DNA of 64,000 nt from Distichodus sexfasciatus (Eukaryota; Chordata; Actinopteri; Characiformes; Distichodontidae): positions 1 through 64,000 of the forward strand of contig JAVGVS010000042.1 of NCBI GenBank assembly GCA_032718565.1, in the 5' to 3' direction. Both the position numbers and the translations under genes were made by a program. How positions within the stretch are numbered: the stretch's first letter is position 1; the number at the start of each line of letters is the position of its first letter. Of the stretch, positions 59,388-64,000 are shown in pieces. The notes beneath the pieces were generated by a model. That model made no database searches and was not told the origin of the DNA. It worked only from the letters and a program-made list of their open reading frames with translations.

Positions 59388-59578
59388 AGAGGTGCAGTGG
59401 TTAGACACTCTGCACCAAGAGCTTGTGGGTTCGAATCCTACCTCCAGCACTACCATCATTGGGTCCCTGAGCAACACCCTTAACCCCAGGCTGCTCTCCG
59501 GGAAAACTGCGTCTGAAATTAGGGAATGAAAGACGCTCCAGATTTCTCGCTTCTGCTTAATGCTGTAAATGGAAATCT
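59388..59578 (+). mobile_element. tRNA-derived SINE, family 2
   Basis: Has CAAGAGCTTGTGGGTTCGAA, a CCCTTAACCCCAGGCTGCTC body and a CTTAATGCTGTAAATGGAAA tail. A hAT-type element begins 12 bp further on. Confidence 0.8.
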
Positions 59579-59590
59579 CATGTTGCCCAG

Positions 59591-59979
59591 TAGGGCTGGG
59601 TTCAAAAAATCGATTCACCGATCAATATCGATTCTCGCTCGAAAATAGCATATCGATCTTAAAAATTCGCGATAGATCTTTTTTCCGCGGCTATAATTCA
59701 TTTCGCATCGCTAAGGAGAGCTTATAAAACGTGAGACCAGCGAACCGAAACCAAGTAGAGCCACATGGCTGAAGTTGCTCCGGCCAATACCACCGTTTGG
59801 CCTAAAGGCTTACGTTTACAACACTGCTTTAAACGAGTTATTTAAAACTGCTGTAAAACTAGTATTGACGCAAAAGAAATCTTTAAATAAATCGACATTT
59901 AATTGAATCAGAATTGAATCGATCATGACTTTGTGAATCGAACCTAATCGATTCAGAAACGCAATCATACCCAGCCCTA
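59591..59979. mobile_element. hAT-type MITE with perfect 8-bp duplication TTGCCCAG
   Basis: Ends TAGGGCTGGGTTCAAAAAAT and CGCAATCATACCCAGCCCTA. TTGCCCAG at 59583-59590 and 59980-59987. 389 bp, full of ATCGATTC motifs. Confidence 0.92.
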
Positions 59980-60137
59980 TTGCCCAGCCTTTCATTTGAG
60001 CTTTAAGAACTTTATGTGTTATAAGATTGCGACTGCAACAAGTTATTAAAATGCTGTTAATCATAAAAACCTCCCATTTCACCGTTTCACCAAACCATAT
60101 TTACATTTACGACTTTTAGCAGGCGCTGTTCTGAAAG

Positions 60138-60330
60138 TGAAAAGGAGTGATTGTTTTGTCATTATAACACATCTGCTGCTAATTTGGTTGACACAGCCAA
60201 ATGACCTCAGTTTTGACCCATCCATCACTTGGCGGAGCAGCGGGCAGCTGACATGGTTACCTTTAATCGGTCCCGTGTTCGAACCGTCGAACTTGTGACC
60301 ACGGGGTGACCTCTAAACATTACACTACCA
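60138..60330 (-). mobile_element. SINE family 1, diverged and internally deleted
   Basis: Recognised by GGAGCAGCGGGCAGCTGACA, GTTCGAACCGTCG and ACCACGGGGTGA. Confidence 0.6.
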
Positions 60331-60335
60331 ACCTC

Positions 60336-60462
60336 TCATGGTTCCTGATTTCAGAGTCAGTCTCGCCCGAGCAGCTTGGGGTTAAGAGTCTTGCTCAGGG
60401 ACCCTGAAAAAGGGTGGGTAGTGGCTAGAGGTGGGATTTGAGTCCACTAGACCACCACCACC
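60336..60462 (-). mobile_element. SINE family 2, partial
   Basis: CCTGATTTCAGAGTCAGTCT, GCAGCTTGGGGTTAAGAGTC and GGTGGGATTTGAGTCC mark a reverse partial copy abutting a family 1 SINE. Confidence 0.65.
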
Positions 60463-60479
60463 ACCTGAAATGTTCCAGC

Positions 60480-60637
60480 TTTAAGAGCTGAGCTTATTTA
60501 CACAACAAACCTTGTCAGTGAACTATGAGGGCAAGAAACAAACAATAAAATCAAGACAGAAAGATCGCTCTTTAGTGCGAGGTTGGCTGCTGGTCACCAA
60601 GAATGTCTGCTTGGAGGTCGTATCGCCCAGCCCTAGT
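60480..60637. mobile_element. hAT-type MITE, same family as 18.5 and 46.2 kb
   Basis: GTCAGTGAACTATGAGGGCA and GGTCGTATCGCCCAGCCCTA. The left terminus is unclear because it abuts a SINE. Confidence 0.5.
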
Positions 60638-61924
60638 ACTAATTTTGACAGTATATGTGTCCAAAGAGGCCAAAAAGGCTCATTAAACGCATTTTCTGTA
60701 CTTTCTTGTACAGACCTTAGAAAAGTGTTTATTTTTTTGCTGTTGTGATACTGTAAAGATCACATTCATTTGGACTTTCCCGGCTTCTACTGGTGGGAAC
60801 TACGGCTAAAAGGCATGATCAGACAGAGCCGCTAGCGTTATCCTAACCTCATCGGGGACGGAGCTACATTAAACAGGTCGGTCGCCAGGGCCGCAATCAC
60901 ATCGCTCCAGCCGCCGAGAATGAGGGCGGAGAGACGGAAGTAATCAGTTGTAATTCTGCAGGACAGATTCAGAAGTTGTTGCTGTCTTACGATTGCATTT
61001 TTTTTGTGTGTGTGTGTAGTTGTGCTCGAGGTGTTGTCAGTAGAAGACGAGGCGGATTCGTCTCGTCATCTGTCATTACTGCAGCCTAAGCACTTCTTAG
61101 GTTCAAGCGCGATTGTCAGAAGGAAAAGACGCTTATGCTGAAGTTTTGTTTCTGTTAAGGGTTCTTTTAGACTGTGCCACTGAATCTGTCGCGAGATCGC
61201 AAGAAAAAATGATCACGAAAATGATTTTTGTTTGTGTTGGCATCACCAGAAAAATAAATTGTTATCTTGAGAGAAAACATCGTGTCGAATTCATTCGGCG
61301 CAGTTGGTAATGTCATGGTCAGCGAGTCGCCCTATGAAGGGAAGTTGTCAGCCAGTTTGAGTTCCAACGTAAAGGTTGCAATTCTGAGGTACTCTATGAG
61401 TTTGATGTGACAGCAAGGGAACACAGATGGTGCAGTATTTTAAGGGCCATGAATACAGCATACTGGGGCGTATTAACAGAATAAGGCTTTTTTGTACAAA
61501 ATGGGAAACGTCATGGGCAAGATTACGTTGATTAGAGTAATTATCTGACTGTGGCTTTCGATTCACTTCCGATTCGAATGGCCCAGCTCTATGTCTACGG
61601 TCTTCCCCAACCGTATTAACCAGTTCTCGCCCGAGATGCTCGATTGTTAGGGAACAGGCACGAGGCTTCTCACACATTATGCAAACTAAAATAAAGGCCA
61701 AGCAGCGAGCGGGGAATGCATGGTGCTAAAGGCACGTCTAGCTCTCATGTCATTTGCAAAGTGGCGGTGGATTTGCAATTCCAGCCTAGACCCGTCTGAA
61801 TTCAGGACTTCTTCCAAGAGTTCGTTGTGGCTTTTCAGGCAGGTAGTCCGCCGTCATCACGCATAGCAACACGTCGTTTCATTATAGCATCAAGCCAGCC
61901 ACGACGCTTTTAAAGATGAAACGT

Positions 61925-62236
61925 ACCTTAGGCCATTTTATTCCAAGCACAAAAGTATAAACACCTTTACCAACAAGCCTAATATACGTTTTGGGAACAT
62001 TTACCTTTCTTCATATATATTAATATAGGTAAGATTTCTTCCAAAAAATATATAGAAAAAGCTTAATTACGGAATGACCTGTATTTCGTGTGATGCAGTG
62101 CTATTAAGATGTTTTGTTGTGCTTATATGTGGGTCTTAGCTTGAGTTTTTAAGGATTTATTCGGAAAGGTTGTTTTTTAACTTGTGTAGCATCGCCTCGT
62201 TAAACCACTAACAATGTAAAACTAGGTATTACTGTA
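61925..62236. mobile_element. Partial copy of the 33.3-kb element
   Basis: Shares AACAAGCCTAATAT and TTTAAGGATTTATTCG with the 33.3-kb copy and ends AAACTAGGTATTACTGTA. The left end is missing. Confidence 0.5.
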
Positions 62237-62377
62237 TTTTCAGGCTCACTCTCCCACATTCCCTGCCCTCTATCCTGATTTGCTCGCTCACTTCCAATCA
62301 GAACCTCATAGTTCAAACTAGGATCAAGCGATACGTCCTCAAACGATTCACTGAACATTGTTGCCTAGATTATGATC

Positions 62378-62495
62378 ATTATGAACATGGCACAGCACAC
62401 AGTGCACCACAACCAAACAGGACCTCTTCATCTGTGAAGGAGCAGCGGGCAGCTTTTTTAGCAGCAGTGGTTGGGGACAGCACCTTGCCTGGAGT
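62378..62495 (-). mobile_element. SINE family 1, tail half
   Basis: GCACACAGTGCACCACAACC and GGAGCAGCGGGCAGC match the family tail. The tRNA head is missing. Confidence 0.6.
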
Positions 62496-63258
62496 GTTCT
62501 TTTAATGTTCCTCGATTAATTTCTGATCGCGCAACTCTTAACCTTATGCGCTGCAAACCGTTCCGCATGGTACCTGATAAAGTAAGCTTACAATGAAAAA
62601 TGATATTTTAAAGATGGGCATGCTGAAGCCAAATTATATTGACGTAATCCCTTTATCTATTTGGATTCATAACAGCCATTTATTACCTATACTTTCACTT
62701 GCTAAAATATTGTTAGAATATATCTGGTGAATGGATAACATGGCGGCTTTCGACACGGCAAACTGAACCATGTCAGTCCACACCCCAGAACGGTTTTGAT
62801 CACTTTTTTATGCATCGACCATAAGCAAGCAGTAGTTAGTTAATAATGAAGTAAATCAATTTATTCATTCATTCATAAATACGTAAGAAGGACGATTTTG
62901 CTAATTATTTAACTGTTATTGATGGAATATCGAAAGAAATATTCACTTCCTTTCACATTCGACGTCTTCGGGCTTGCCTGACTGATGAAATGCGGAGTGT
63001 TTTGTGACAACAGTCCTGGCCCAACATGCTGTATGATATCGGGCGCAGCGTTCACTTTCACTTTCGCAAGCGAGCAACATTCTCAAGTTAGCGCCTTTAT
63101 CGGCTGTTGCTCAACAGGCAGCGGGTCTTGTTGGAGGATGAAACAGACGCTTGTTGACATTGTCGTCCAAGTCCGATTAACTCATTTACTGGAATGTGGG
63201 CTACAGTTTTTTTTAGCACACAACTTTCATCATAATACAGTATTATATTAATTAGCAT
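62496..63258. other. Intergenic DNA, nothing recognised
   Basis: The frame at 62985-63251 shows no domain. The sequence may be body of the adjoining hAT-type element. Confidence 0.35.
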
Positions 63259-63813
63259 GAGGTTTACCCGATATGGGTTTTTCGTGTGCCGGGCCGGCGC
63301 TTATATTAGAAGTTGTGGGTCAGCCGATGCACAATATATGCTGCCGCTTTATTTTTTTACAGCGCAATAATTAGACATTTCCTCTGCTGGTGTGAAAAAT
63401 ATCACATTAATAATAACATGATACGAGAATTTCTCAACGTAACATTTATTTAACACTGATTAAAATATAAATATAAATAACATAAATAAACTGGTAAATG
63501 TCTAAACAATAAATAAATATATAACATTTGAAATTGACTAATAATTTTAAACAAAAAGTTTTCAAGTTGCTAAACCATTCTGAGGGAAGCATAAAATTGT
63601 GAACGCCAATACAAAAAGGAAAGTGCAATAATCTAAAGGAGAGTGCAAGCTTCTGGCTAAATTCCGCAGAGGCGGCAGCATGATCACGCGGTACCGCGAG
63701 CAAAACTGGGCTGTCTGCAGAGATGCCTGAATATCAGCTAAGATTAAACTCGATATCAGCCGGTTTATATCGAAAAAATGCTAAATATCGACCGATACAT
63801 CGGTCGACCTCTA
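63259..63813. mobile_element. hAT-type element with TCGGTCGACCTCTA end
   Basis: Left GAGGTTTACCCGATATGGGT and right ACATCGGTCGACCTCTA are imperfect inverted repeats. About 555 bp. Part of the body recurs at 53.5 kb. Confidence 0.65.
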
Positions 63814-64000
63814 CAACCATCAAACTATTCAGAGTCTGGGCCGACATCACAAAGTTCGCTAAGCAATTTAGGATTCTTTATCCAGATGAGTTTCTGGCTT
63901 TTTGGAGCAATGACACAGATGGTGCGTGATCTCGCGGCGCTGCTAATAGTGTTGGGTAGCTTTCACTGCTCCAAGTAATTCCACCCGCCTTCGTCTGGTG

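Noticed and set aside
59101..59529. 142-codon plus-strand frame
   Set aside because: Its second half is a SINE; the first half shows no domain.

Overview
This is vertebrate, almost certainly teleost fish, genomic DNA. Evidence is one intron-rich gene with clean GT-AG exons, tRNA-derived SINEs, many short hAT-type elements with 8-bp target duplications, (CA)n and (TAA)n microsatellites, and AT-rich intergenic DNA with small CpG-rich islets. I cannot name the species. No prokaryotic operon, CRISPR array or virus was seen.

The one gene I can support fully is rhobtb1 on the minus strand. Nine coding exons between 18934 and 4125 join in phase to 2064 nt (687 codons plus stop) and encode a complete RhoBTB protein: Rho-like GTPase, proline-rich linker, split BTB1, BTB2 and C-terminal region. 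I call RhoBTB1 rather than RhoBTB2 from its C-terminus and linker. A CpG-rich islet at about 20.7-21.05 kb, with a perfect CRE and a TATA-like palindrome, is the best promoter candidate and may fire in both directions. Two overlapping AATAAA signals follow the stop codon by about 170 bp.

Layout: 1-3.3 kb is intergenic, with a SINE and a degenerate GAGCGCTTGCG repeat. A 21-bp minisatellite (3.32-3.96 kb) lies at the 3' end of rhobtb1. The gene occupies 4.1-18.95 kb; its introns hold a 35-bp tandem repeat, a hAT-type element at 7 kb, a SINE at 13.3 kb, a 1.27-kb minisatellite of about 30-bp units (16.1-17.4 kb) and two hAT-type elements with target duplications. From 21 to 31 kb the DNA is intergenic, with CACTG-ended elements carrying nested insertions. 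At 31.3-31.72 kb a CpG-rich stretch holds a candidate plus-strand first exon (13 codons, then a consensus donor). From 32 to 64 kb there is no other recognisable gene: layered SINEs, hAT-type and TTAA-flanked elements, a decayed hAT transposase, and a few repeat-free islands that may be conserved regulatory DNA.

I found no new biological system. The most informative structures are the nested transposon stack at 44.9-46.1 kb, the two large minisatellites in and beside rhobtb1, the apparent loss of the usual first methionine of RhoBTB1, and the possible bidirectional CRE/TATA promoter.
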